Under the pieces are notes generated by a model that did not search any database, was not told the origin of the DNA, and saw only the letters and a list, made by a program, of their open reading frames with translations. The translations under genes and the position numbers were made by a program. A stretch of 35,215 bases of DNA, taken from the NCBI GenBank assembly GCA_016865935.1, contig VGOB01000026.1:1-35215 (forward strand), read 5' to 3'. Shown piece after piece: positions 16,058-23,123 of this stretch; the stretch's first letter is position 1, and every line of letters starts with the position of its first letter. The stretch comes from Chloroflexota bacterium. GTDB taxonomy: Bacteria > Chloroflexota > Anaerolineae > UBA4142.

Positions 16058-16420
16058 ATGCGACACCGAATCGCAGGGCGCACACTCCATCGCGATAAAG
16101 ATCAACGCCGCGCCCTGTTCCGCAGTTTGATCACCGAACTGTTGCGCCACGAGCGCATCGAAACGACCGAAGCGAAAGCCAAAGCCGTGCGCGCCGACGC
16201 GGAAAAAATGATCACGCTCGGCAAACGCGGCGACGTGCACGCGCGCCGCCTCGCCGCGCAGACGATCATTGACCCGGACGTGACGAAAAAGTTGTTCGAA
16301 AAGTTGGGACCCCGCTACAAAGAACGCAAGGGCGGCTACACGCGCCTTTTCAAAGTGGGACCGCGCCTGGGCGACGCCGCGCCGGTCGTGATTATGGAGT
16401 TGGTCGATCGCGAAGCGTGA
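16058..16420 (+). CDS. rplQ: 50S ribosomal protein L17
   Basis: The 120-residue product begins [24 protein letters not shown] (the motif [13 protein letters not shown] is diagnostic) and includes [18 protein letters not shown] and [23 protein letters not shown] in separate blocks. L17 sits near the tunnel exit. It starts three bases after the rpoA stop and uses AAGGGGA at the rpoA end, so it is coupled to rpoA. The product is normal. Confidence 0.98.
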   Translation: MRHRIAGRTLHRDKDQRRALFRSLITELLRHERIETTEAKAKAVRADAEKMITLGKRGDVHARRLAAQTIIDPDVTKKLFEKLGPRYKERKGGYTRLFKVGPRLGDAAPVVIMELVDREA

Positions 16421-16492
16421 TTTGTTGGATAGTTTGATAGTTGGCTAGTTTGCTACAACCATCCAACTATCAAACTAACAAACTATCCAACT
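16421..16492. repeat. Spacer hairpin, octamer GTTGG/CAACT type ending on the truA start
   Basis: Left cores GTTGG, GTTTG, GTTGG and GTTTG start at 16424, 16432, 16440 and 16448. Right cores CAACC, CAACT, AAACT, AAACT and CAACT start at 16456, 16464, 16472, 16480 and 16488. The exact period is 8, with four left and five right units. The truA ATG follows the fifth right unit directly, with no purine-rich ribosome binding site between. Words are shared with the rplW spacer. Confidence 0.88.
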
Positions 16493-17245
16493 ATGGACAA
16501 ATACCGTCTCCTAGCAATTGTAGAATATGATGGGACGGATTTTGAAGGGTTCCAGATTCAAGCGCGCAAGCGCACCGTGCAAGGCGAACTGGAACGCGCG
16601 TTGCATCAAATCACCGGCGAAAAAATTCGCGTGATTGGCGCGGGGCGCACTGATACCGGCGTTCACGCTACCGGTCAAGGCGCACATTTCGATACGGCGT
16701 GGACTCGACCGCAAAAAGTTTTGCAGCGCGCGCTGAACGCCGTTTTACCAAACGATATCGCGATTCGTTCGCTGAGGCAGGTGCCGGACGATTTCTCTGC
16801 GCGCTACAGCGCGCAGAGCCGAACCTATCGGTACACGATTCTGAATCAGCCGATTCGATCTCCGCTCGCGGCGCGGTACGCGCTGATCGCGCTGGAGCCG
16901 CTGGACGCAAACGCGATGAACGCCGCGGCGCGGTGTTTGATCGGCACGCGCGATGTGGGCGCGTTCGGTACGCCGCCGCGCGGGGAAAACACCGTGCGCG
17001 AAATCTATCGCGCGCACGTGACGCGTGAAGATGCGCGCGTCCTGATCGAGATCGAAGCGAACGCGTTTTTGTACCGAATGATGCGGCGCATCGTCGGCGC
17101 GTTGTTGCTCGTCGGCACAGGCGCGCTGAGCGTCGAAGAATTTCAAGATGTGCTCGCCCAGAAACGACGCGCAGGACAATCCGCGCCGCCGCACGGATTG
17201 TGTTTAATCGCAGTGAAATATGATCTAGCCACAGAATCACACTGA
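16493..17245 (+). CDS. truA: tRNA pseudouridine(38-40) synthase
   Basis: TruA makes pseudouridine in the anticodon arm of many tRNAs. The catalytic aspartate is D54 in GAGRTDTGVHA (residues 49-59), preceded by YDGTDFEGFQ near the N-terminus. The C-terminal FLYRMMRRIVGALLLVGTG is also typical. The length of 250 residues is normal. The ATG is flush with the spacer hairpin and has no visible Shine-Dalgarno, so initiation may depend on coupling or on the hairpin itself. The position between rplQ and rplM is standard. Confidence 0.97.
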   Translation: MDKYRLLAIVEYDGTDFEGFQIQARKRTVQGELERALHQITGEKIRVIGAGRTDTGVHATGQGAHFDTAWTRPQKVLQRALNAVLPNDIAIRSLRQVPDDFSARYSAQSRTYRYTILNQPIRSPLAARYALIALEPLDANAMNAAARCLIGTRDVGAFGTPPRGENTVREIYRAHVTREDARVLIEIEANAFLYRMMRRIVGALLLVGTGALSVEEFQDVLAQKRRAGQSAPPHGLCLIAVKYDLATESH

Positions 17246-17292
17246 AACACACAGAAAAAAGATTCTGTGTCCTTCTGTGTGTTTCAGTGGCT
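17230..17292. repeat. Spacer hairpin before rplM, CACTGAAACACACAGAA type
   Basis: An inverted repeat pairs ATCACACTGAAACACACAGA and the following AAAAGA with TCTGTGTGTTTCAGTGGCTG, with an inner AGATTCTGTGTCC copy. It overlaps the last codons of truA. The unit structure is looser than in the other spacers, but ACACAGAA and its complement recur at 7-9 base spacing. GGAG at 17305-17308 serves rplM. Confidence 0.78.
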
Positions 17293-17314
17293 GAAATTGT
17301 AGTCGGAGTGATGA

Positions 17315-17743
17315 ATGAAAACATTTAACACCAAGCCCGCCGACATCAAACGCGGCTGGTACGTTGTGGATGCCGAAGGCAAAACGCTGGGACGACTGGC
17401 GGCTGGCATCGCGCGCGTGCTCAAGGGCAAACACAAGACGTACTACACGCCGCACCTCGATTGCGGCGATTACGTCGTCGTCGTCAACGCGGGCAAGGTG
17501 CGCGTGACCGGCAAAAAATTGGACGTGAACTTTTACTTCACCCACTCGGGTTATCCGGGCGGACAGAAAAAAGTGATTCTGCGGACGCAGTTGGAAAAGC
17601 ATCCCGACCGCGTGCTCAAAGCCGCGGTGCACGGAATGTTGCCAAAGGGACGTTTGGGACGTCAGATGTTCAAGAAACTCAAAGTCTACGGCGCGCCGAC
17701 TCATCCGCACGTGGCGCACAAGCCGACCAAGTTGGAGGTCTAG
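17315..17743 (+). CDS. rplM: 50S ribosomal protein L13
   Basis: L13 is an early 50S assembly protein. The 142-residue product starts MKTFNTKPADIKRGWYVVDA and has GKTLGRLAAGIARVLKGK, then YYTPHLDCGDYVVVVNA and the AVHGMLPKGRLGRQMFKKLK block. The order rplM-rpsI is universal in bacteria. CGGAG lies ahead of the ATG. The stop TAG is two bases before the rpsI ATG. Confidence 0.98.
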   Translation: MKTFNTKPADIKRGWYVVDAEGKTLGRLAAGIARVLKGKHKTYYTPHLDCGDYVVVVNAGKVRVTGKKLDVNFYFTHSGYPGGQKKVILRTQLEKHPDRVLKAAVHGMLPKGRLGRQMFKKLKVYGAPTHPHVAHKPTKLEV

Positions 17744-17745
17744 CG

Positions 17746-18141
17746 ATGGCAACCGGAAAATATTACGAAGGCGTCGGACGACGCAAATCGGCAGTCGCGC
17801 GCGTGCGCTTGTTCGCAGGCAGTGGCGCGTTCACCGTCAACGAAAAACCGTTGAACGATTATTTTCACCTCGATACGCTGGCGACTCTGGCGCAGACGCC
17901 GCTGCGCGCGACGCAGAACGAAGCGCGCTTTACCGTTTCCGCGCAGGTCAAGGGCGGCGGTCCGATCGGCCAAGCCGACGCGGTGTCGTTGGGTTTGGCG
18001 CGCGCGTTGCTCGCGGCGGACACGGCGTTCAAGGGCGCGCTCCGCAAAGCCGGATTGCTGACGCGCGATCCGCGCGAGAAGGAACGCAAGAAACCCGGTT
18101 TGAAGAAAGCCCGCAAGGCGAAGCAATACACCAAGCGTTAA
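17746..18141 (+). CDS. rpsI: 30S ribosomal protein S9
   Basis: S9 reaches the P-site tRNA with its C-terminal tail. The 131-residue product begins with YYEGVGRRKSAVARVRLF and has VKGGGPIGQADAVSLGLARAL and the end DPREKERKKPGLKKARKA followed by the expected basic tail KQYTKR. TTGGAGG at 17731-17737 precedes the ATG. It is the last gene of the ribosomal block. Its final codons and stop (18131-18141) are repeated at 18949-18959 beyond the toxin-antitoxin pair. Confidence 0.98.
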   Translation: MATGKYYEGVGRRKSAVARVRLFAGSGAFTVNEKPLNDYFHLDTLATLAQTPLRATQNEARFTVSAQVKGGGPIGQADAVSLGLARALLAADTAFKGALRKAGLLTRDPREKERKKPGLKKARKAKQYTKR

Positions 18142-18192
18142 ACGCGAATCAAAAACCCGAAGGGTCTGGGAGACCCTTCGGGTTTTGTGTTT
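18131..18192. repeat. Left copy of 62-bp direct repeat flanking a toxin-antitoxin pair
   Basis: It starts with the last codons and stop of rpsI (CCAAGCGTTAA) and continues through the terminator hairpin to GTGTTT. The right copy at 18949-19011 matches over the same layout with a handful of changes, several of them compensating pairs in the stem. Confidence 0.85.
18152..18186 (+). terminator. Rho-independent terminator after rpsI
   Basis: A perfect 16-bp stem (AAAACCCGAAGGGTCT at 18152-18167, complement at 18171-18186) with a GGG loop ends in TTTT. It closes the ribosomal transcript. A near-copy lies at 18970-19004. Confidence 0.93.
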
Positions 18193-18220
18193 GGCGGTGT
18201 GCGTCGTTTCGTGGTATAAT
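18191..18220 (+). promoter_or_regulatory. Putative sigma-70-type promoter of the DUF433/DUF5615 pair
   Basis: TTGGCG (18191-18196) and a perfect TATAAT (18215-18220) are 18 bases apart. It starts at the end of the rpsI terminator and lies about 20 bases before the DUF433 ATG, so the pair has its own promoter. Confidence 0.6.
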
Positions 18221-18241
18221 CTGCGTCGGGAGGTGATTGAT

Positions 18242-18574
18242 ATGCAGATCGAAGAATATTTCGATTTTCTCGCGCCTGATGACATTCGGGTCAAGGGACA
18301 TCGCGTCGGCATCGAGTCTGTGCTGTACGAATACCTCTTTCGCGAAAAGAGCCCCGAAGAGATCGCGCAACGTTTCCCATCGCTGACACTGGAACAAATT
18401 TACGCGACGATCCTCTATTACCTGCACAATCGCGCCAAAGTAGAAGCGTATATGAAAGAGTGGCTGGAATGGGGCGAACGGATGCGCGCCAAACAAGATC
18501 GCAATCCTCCGCCCGTCGTGGTGCGCTTGCGCGCCTTAAAAGCGGAACGCGCAAAAGCGCAAATGGCGCAATGA
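18242..18574 (+). CDS. DUF433-family antitoxin-like protein
   Basis: The 110-residue protein has the DUF433 pattern: a short strand region (DIRVKGHRVGIESVLYEYL), then SPEEIAQRFPSLTLEQIYATILYYL, a winged-helix-like segment. DUF433 proteins are usually encoded just before DUF5615 PIN-like proteins and are predicted antitoxins. The C-terminus (residues 70-110) is Arg/Lys-rich and could bind the toxin or DNA. ATG 18242 has GGGAGG at 18228-18233. The gene overlaps the next by four bases (ATGA). The antitoxin role is inferred from family and context. Confidence 0.85.
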   Translation: MQIEEYFDFLAPDDIRVKGHRVGIESVLYEYLFREKSPEEIAQRFPSLTLEQIYATILYYLHNRAKVEAYMKEWLEWGERMRAKQDRNPPPVVVRLRALKAERAKAQMAQ

Positions 18575-18939
18575 GTGACATTCGTTATCTGCTCGACGAA
18601 AATGTTCACCCGCTCTACCGTCAGGAGTTGCTCCGCCGCGAACCGCTGATGGTGGTGTGGCGTGTCGGAGACGTGAGCGCGCCGCCCGAAAGCACGCTCG
18701 ACCCGGAGATTTTGGCTTGGTGCGAGAATCACGCGTTTGTTTTGGTCACGAACAATCGCAAATCAATCCCACCGCATTTGCAAAATCATCTGGCGCAAGG
18801 GCAGCACGTGCCGGGTATCTTTGTGATGAATGCCGATATGAGCATCGGTGAAACGATTGAGGAGTTGTTACTCATTTGGGGCGCGTCAGACGCCGCAGAA
18901 TATCACGACACCATTTGGTTTCTGCCGGTAAGTTCTTGA
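18571..18939 (+). CDS. DUF5615-type PIN-like toxin candidate
   Basis: The 122-residue protein starts SDIRYLLDENVHPLYRQELL, with the acidic LLDENV motif of PIN-like DUF5615 proteins near residues 7-12. Next come DPEILAWCENHAFVLVTNNRKS, the second conserved acidic/Asn region, and HVPGIFVMN. PIN-fold proteins are usually metal-dependent ribonucleases. Here the second block reads VTNNRKS where many relatives have a D (TxDxDF), so catalytic activity is uncertain. It is translationally coupled to the DUF433 gene. Confidence 0.8.
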   Translation: MSDIRYLLDENVHPLYRQELLRREPLMVVWRVGDVSAPPESTLDPEILAWCENHAFVLVTNNRKSIPPHLQNHLAQGQHVPGIFVMNADMSIGETIEELLLIWGASDAAEYHDTIWFLPVSS

Positions 18940-18948
18940 TGTGCTGCG

Positions 18949-19011
18949 CCAAGCGTTAAGCGCGAATGGAAAACCCGACAGGTCTCAGAGACCTGTCGGG
19001 TTTTTGTGTTT
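18949..19011. repeat. Right copy of 62-bp direct repeat
   Basis: It repeats CCAAGCGTTAA plus the terminator hairpin of the rpsI end (18131-18192). Here the first 11 bases no longer belong to a gene. The copy lies between the toxin gene and the convergent kinase gene. Confidence 0.85.
18970..19004. terminator. Bidirectional terminator between convergent genes
   Basis: A perfect 16-bp stem (AAAACCCGACAGGTCT at 18970-18985, complement at 18989-19004) with loop CAG has A and T tracts on both sides. It serves the plus-strand toxin gene and the minus-strand operon that ends at 19017. Confidence 0.92.
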
Positions 19012-19016
19012 TCCCG

Positions 19017-20357
19017 CTAATACTCGTACACACTCCCGCCGATAAATTCGCGCAACACCGAATCCGGCGGCACCGGCGCATCGTCCTCCACCGGCGTCAC
19101 CGCGCGCAAGAGCGCGTGGACGCGCGTCGCGCGCGTAAACGCGTCTTCACGCAACGGGTCGCCGCGCAGTTCTTCTTCCCAGCGCGCGAACTGATCGAGC
19201 AAGCGCGGGCGATAGAGCGGCAACTCGAACGCCATTCCGGTATTGACGATGCAATCGGTCGCGTTGATGCGCGGGATGATGTTCCGCATCTCGCTGCTGC
19301 GAACGTAATGCCAATGCAGCAACGTCCGGCGCGGATCGTACGCGCGATGCACCGCGTCACGCAACATCCGCCGGATCAAACGCAAATCCGTCCAGCGCAC
19401 GTAATCGCCATTCGGACCTTTCATTTGGAGCAACGGTTCGAGATAGAGTTTGAACTTTTGCGCGGCGGCAACATCTTGCGTCATCGCGGGAAACAAGCCG
19501 TGCAAACTGTCAATCAAGATGATGTCGTTCGCTTGCAATTTCATCGGCGTGCGATCCAGAAAGCGTTTGCCGGTTTTCATATCGTAGAACGGAATCCGCA
19601 CCTCTTCGCCCGCGATCAGCCGCGCCAGGTGTTGATTGATCAGCGCGAGATCGAGCGCGTGCGGCGTCTCGAAATCGTAATCGCCGAATTCATCTTTGGG
19701 GTGCAGTTCCAGATCGAAAAAATAATTGTCTACGTTGAGCGTCACCAGATTCAGTCCGGCGCGTTTCAAGCGCTCGCCGACCTTAATCGTCGTCGTCGTC
19801 TTGCCGGAGGAAGACGGTCCCGTGATGATCACCACTTTCAGTTCCGCGCGGCGATCCAGGATCAGCGCGGCGGCATTTTTGATCTCTTCCGCGTACATCG
19901 CTTCGGCTTCCTGAACGATCTGCGAAAACTCGCCGCGCGCGATCCGCGCGTTCAAGCCCGCCAGCGTGTTGACGCCGCGTTCCACCGCCCAATCGAGCGC
20001 GTGCCACAATTTTGACCAAGGAATATTCTCGGAATCGCGCGGCATTTGCCCGGTATGTTCCTGGCGCAAGCGCGCGCGTTCGGCGCGATACAAGATGTAC
20101 GCCTTCGCCGTGCGCGCGTGTCCATTTTCGATCAATACTTTTTCGACGACATCCTGAATCTCTTCGACCGTTGGAACGTAACCGGACGCGGCGCGCGTTT
20201 CCAGGATCTGGACGACTTGCGCGCTCAAGCGTTCCGCCTGCGCGCGATCGCGTCCGCCCATCTCCACCGCCGCGCGATAAATCGCGTTCGTGATCCGATC
20301 CGGATTGAACGGCACCGTCGCGCCATTGCGTTTGACGACACTCTTGATCGTACTCAT
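19017..20357 (-). CDS. ATP-cone domain fused to uridine-kinase-like P-loop kinase
   Basis: Residues 3-95 match an ATP-cone: SVVKRNGATVPFNPDRITNA at the start, then EEIQDVVEKVLIENG and AKAYILYRAERA. This regulatory domain is best known from ribonucleotide reductases and NrdR. Residues 172-400 resemble a uridine kinase/phosphoribulokinase: Walker A GPSSSGKTT at 180-188, VDNYFFD at 209-215, and YDFETPHALD at 227-236, similar to the uridine kinase dNFDHPdAfD region. A nucleoside or related small-molecule kinase regulated by nucleotide level is the likely role, but the substrate cannot be told. It overlaps rnz by four bases. The length is 446 residues. Confidence 0.85.
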   Translation of the reverse strand: MSTIKSVVKRNGATVPFNPDRITNAIYRAAVEMGGRDRAQAERLSAQVVQILETRAASGYVPTVEEIQDVVEKVLIENGHARTAKAYILYRAERARLRQEHTGQMPRDSENIPWSKLWHALDWAVERGVNTLAGLNARIARGEFSQIVQEAEAMYAEEIKNAAALILDRRAELKVVIITGPSSSGKTTTTIKVGERLKRAGLNLVTLNVDNYFFDLELHPKDEFGDYDFETPHALDLALINQHLARLIAGEEVRIPFYDMKTGKRFLDRTPMKLQANDIILIDSLHGLFPAMTQDVAAAQKFKLYLEPLLQMKGPNGDYVRWTDLRLIRRMLRDAVHRAYDPRRTLLHWHYVRSSEMRNIIPRINATDCIVNTGMAFELPLYRPRLLDQFARWEEELRGDPLREDAFTRATRVHALLRAVTPVEDDAPVPPDSVLREFIGGSVYEY

Positions 20358-21310
20358 TTCGCCCTCCCCTCGCTGACCGCTGACGGCTGACCGCTGACCG
20401 CTCGCACCACCACCGCGCGATCCAAATCGTTCGCGACGATCGCGTCCGGGAAAATCGCGCGCGCCTCCGCTTCGATCACCGCGCCGGAATAGCGCCGCGA
20501 AATGTGCGTGAGATACAGTTGCTTGACTTGCGCGTCACGCGCGCAGCGCGCCGATGCCGCCGCCGTGATATGCCCAAACTGCCGCGCGATCTCCGCGTCC
20601 GCTTCAACGTAGGTCGCTTCCATCACGAGCGCGTCCGCGTCGCGCGCCGGTTCCAACACTTCGTCGGTGCGCGCAATATCGCCGACGTAAACGAGTTTGG
20701 TGCCGGGCACCGGATCGCCCAGCACATCGTCCGGCGTGACGACGACGCCGTTAGCGAGCGCGATCGTTTCTCCGGCGACAAGTCGTTTGCGTTCGGGACC
20801 GATCGGCACGCCCAATTTTTCGGCTTGCTCGACCAGAAACGGGCGTTTCGTTTTCTCCTGAAAAACGTAACCGAAACAACCACTGCCGCGATGAATCACC
20901 GAAAAGGCAGAAATCGTCAGATTTTTTTCTTCGATCAAAACGCCCGGCTTGACTTCGACGAACTCGATCTCCATCTCCACTTCTTTGCCGCGCAAGACGA
21001 CTTTGATCAGATCGCGCACGCGCTCGATCGCCCAGCGTCCGCCGAAAATTTCGATCTGCGAAATCGCCTCCCAGCGTCCAAACGTCGAGACGATGCCGCC
21101 CAGACCCAGGATGTGATCGAGATGACCGTGCGTCAAAAAAATGCGGCGCATCCCTTTGAAGCCAAGACCGCTCTGCAAAATTTGACGTTGCGTTCCTTCC
21201 GCGCAGTCCAACAAGAATCGTTGCCCCTCGTGGATCACCAGCGTCGAAGTCATATTTCGTTCGATGCTGGGTGCGGACGCGCTGGTGCCCAAGAAACAGA
21301 GTTCAAACAT
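20354..21310 (-). CDS. rnz: Ribonuclease Z
   Basis: RNase Z trims tRNA 3' ends. The metallo-beta-lactamase motif THGHLDH is at residues 60-66, and later ligand regions are visible: VIHRGSGCFGYVF, VGDIARTDE, EATY, GHITAAASA and LTHISRRY. The length is 318 residues. The last 15 or so residues (AVSGQPSAVSEGRAK) are encoded by four tandem heptamers (20372-20399) of the spacer-repeat type, so the true fold ends before them. The start overlaps the cyclase gene by eight bases and the end overlaps the ATP-cone kinase gene by four. Confidence 0.95.
   Translation of the reverse strand: MFELCFLGTSASAPSIERNMTSTLVIHEGQRFLLDCAEGTQRQILQSGLGFKGMRRIFLTHGHLDHILGLGGIVSTFGRWEAISQIEIFGGRWAIERVRDLIKVVLRGKEVEMEIEFVEVKPGVLIEEKNLTISAFSVIHRGSGCFGYVFQEKTKRPFLVEQAEKLGVPIGPERKRLVAGETIALANGVVVTPDDVLGDPVPGTKLVYVGDIARTDEVLEPARDADALVMEATYVEADAEIARQFGHITAAASARCARDAQVKQLYLTHISRRYSGAVIEAEARAIFPDAIVANDLDRAVVVRAVSGQPSAVSEGRAK
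20372..20399. repeat. Tandem heptamers GCTGACC inside the rnz 3' end
   Basis: Four exact-period 7-base units start at 20372, 20379, 20386 and 20393 (GCTGACC, GCTGACG, GCTGACC, GCTGACC). On the minus strand they read GGTCAGC, the same style as the rpmJ spacer words. They lie just before the ribosome binding site of the ATP-cone kinase, but here they are read through as codons. Confidence 0.8.
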
Positions 21311-23048
21311 TTTCCTTCACCTGCAAGCCGCGCACTTCCCACGCTTCCACCATCGCCTCACGTCCCTTGACGTGAAACGGCAGAATCGGAGTCACCGCCA
21401 CCTGCTCGCGAACCTGCGCGTACGTTTGTTCGCTCAACACGATTTGCCCGCCGTTCGCCCATTCCTGCAAACGCTTTGCCAGATTGACCGCGTCGCCGAT
21501 CGCGGTGTAATTCATTTGCTGTTCCGTGCCGACGTTGCCGACGACCGCGTCACCGGTGTGAATGCCGATCCCGAAATGCAATTGTAACTCACTCGGCAAG
21601 CCGCGATGCAACCGCATAATCGCCGCGCGCATTGCCAGCGCGGCGCGCACCGCGCGCAACGGATGATCGTCTTGCGGCAACGGCGCGTTGAAAATACCCA
21701 TCACTGCATCGCCCATAAATTTGTCCAGCGTCCCTTCCTGTTTCAAAATCGCGTCGGCGGCGGCGGCAAGATATTGATTCAAAATGTCAATCAATTCTTC
21801 CGGCGGGTGTTGTTCGCTCAAATGCGTATAGCCGCGAATGTCCGCGAATAAAATCGTAAGTTCCTGGCGCTGTCCGCCCAGTTTCAACTGCGCGGGATTG
21901 CTCTCCAACCGATCCACGACGGCGGGCGCAACGTACCGCCGAAACATTCCGCGCGTCGCTTCCAGCCGCCGCTTTTCCGTCAGATCGTCCACGACGATCG
22001 TGATCCCCTGCGGATTGCCCGCCGCGTCGCACAACGACGAAATGCTGAAGCTTAAATTGACCGCGCCGCGTTCCGGCAGTTGCGATTTGAATTCCGCGCC
22101 GACGAAGCGCTTGCCGGCGCGTTTCGCCTCTTCCAAAAGTTGCGGCAACGGCGAATCAGCCAGCGCGGCAAGCGTCTCGCGATACGGCTGCCCCAGCGAA
22201 CGCGCGGCAGGCACCGCAAAGATCGTCTCGGCGGCGCGATTGAACGCGGTGATCCGATCCTGCCAATCGGTCGCAATCACGCCGGACGCGATGCTCGCGA
22301 AAATATCGTCCTGAAACGTTTTGAGCGCGCTGATCTCGTTCACTTTTTGCCGCACGCTTTCGAACAAACGCGCGTTCTCAATCGCGATCGCGGCTTGATC
22401 GGCGAACGCGCGCAGCGCGTCCAGATCAGCGGGCTGGAACATTCCGGCGTGCAGCCGATTGTCCACATAGACGACGCCGATCACGTACTCGCGCGCGATC
22501 AACGGCGTGCAAAGAATCGAACGGAGATTGAGCGCGACGATGCTGTCGTGCGTCGCAAAGCGCGGATCGCGCTGCGCGTCCGTCGTGAGAATGGATTGCG
22601 CGCTCTGCGCGACGTGCTCGACGATACTGCGGCTGACTTGGAACGTGGGGCTGGAAATTGTTTCGCGATCCATATTGCGCGCAACCTGGAACACGAGCCG
22701 ACCCTCTTCGTCGGTGAGCATCAAAAAACCGCGCTCGGCGCGCGTGACCTGAATGATCGTGTCCATCGCGCGATTCAACACCGCGTTCAATTCCAACGTC
22801 GAGTTGACCGCGCGGCTCACCTGAAACAAGCCCAGCAGTTGCGCGCGTTCGCGATCTTGCTGTTCCAACCCGGCGTTGAGACGTTCGAGGAAGAGTCCCA
22901 GTTGAGAGACACGCTGGCGCGTTTCGTCGGCGTGCGGGATCGCGTCTGCTTGCGCGTCGAGCCACTGGGAGAGTTCGCTCAAGCCGCGCCGCAGATCGGC
23001 AATATCGGCGCGCGCACGCGCGATCGTGGAGGTGGTTACTTCGGGCAT
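21303..23048 (-). CDS. GAF-PAS class III adenylate/guanylate cyclase
   Basis: The N-terminal 1-85 region is helical. A GAF domain follows (about 88-228, with NLRSILCTPLI and GVVYVDN), then a PAS domain (about 243-358). The C-terminal class III cyclase spans 395-575. It has metal aspartates D403 (LFADIRGYT) and D447 (KFMGDAVMG), adenine-type residues K443 and T515, and transition-state N522 and R526 (DAVNLAKR). All catalytic residues look intact, so cAMP synthesis controlled by ligand sensing is likely. No membrane segment is seen. ATG 23048 is preferred to TTG 23063, which lies at the repeat edge. Confidence 0.93.
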   Translation of the reverse strand: MPEVTTSTIARARADIADLRRGLSELSQWLDAQADAIPHADETRQRVSQLGLFLERLNAGLEQQDRERAQLLGLFQVSRAVNSTLELNAVLNRAMDTIIQVTRAERGFLMLTDEEGRLVFQVARNMDRETISSPTFQVSRSIVEHVAQSAQSILTTDAQRDPRFATHDSIVALNLRSILCTPLIAREYVIGVVYVDNRLHAGMFQPADLDALRAFADQAAIAIENARLFESVRQKVNEISALKTFQDDIFASIASGVIATDWQDRITAFNRAAETIFAVPAARSLGQPYRETLAALADSPLPQLLEEAKRAGKRFVGAEFKSQLPERGAVNLSFSISSLCDAAGNPQGITIVVDDLTEKRRLEATRGMFRRYVAPAVVDRLESNPAQLKLGGQRQELTILFADIRGYTHLSEQHPPEELIDILNQYLAAAADAILKQEGTLDKFMGDAVMGIFNAPLPQDDHPLRAVRAALAMRAAIMRLHRGLPSELQLHFGIGIHTGDAVVGNVGTEQQMNYTAIGDAVNLAKRLQEWANGGQIVLSEQTYAQVREQVAVTPILPFHVKGREAMVEAWEVRGLQVKENV

Positions 23049-23059
23049 AAGTTCATCCG

Positions 23060-23123
23060 GCAAATGGCGAATGGCGAATGGCGAATTGCAAATGGCGAAT
23101 GGCTATATGCCATCAGCCATCGG
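23060..23123. repeat. Spacer repeat GCGAATGG/GCCATC between kinase and cyclase genes
   Basis: GGCAAATGGCGAATGGCGAA, TTGCAAATGGCGAATGGC and the complement-like ATGCCATCAGCCATCGGC form an imperfect inverted repeat with 7-8 base units. It separates two minus-strand genes and has the same build as the ribosomal spacers. Confidence 0.78.
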
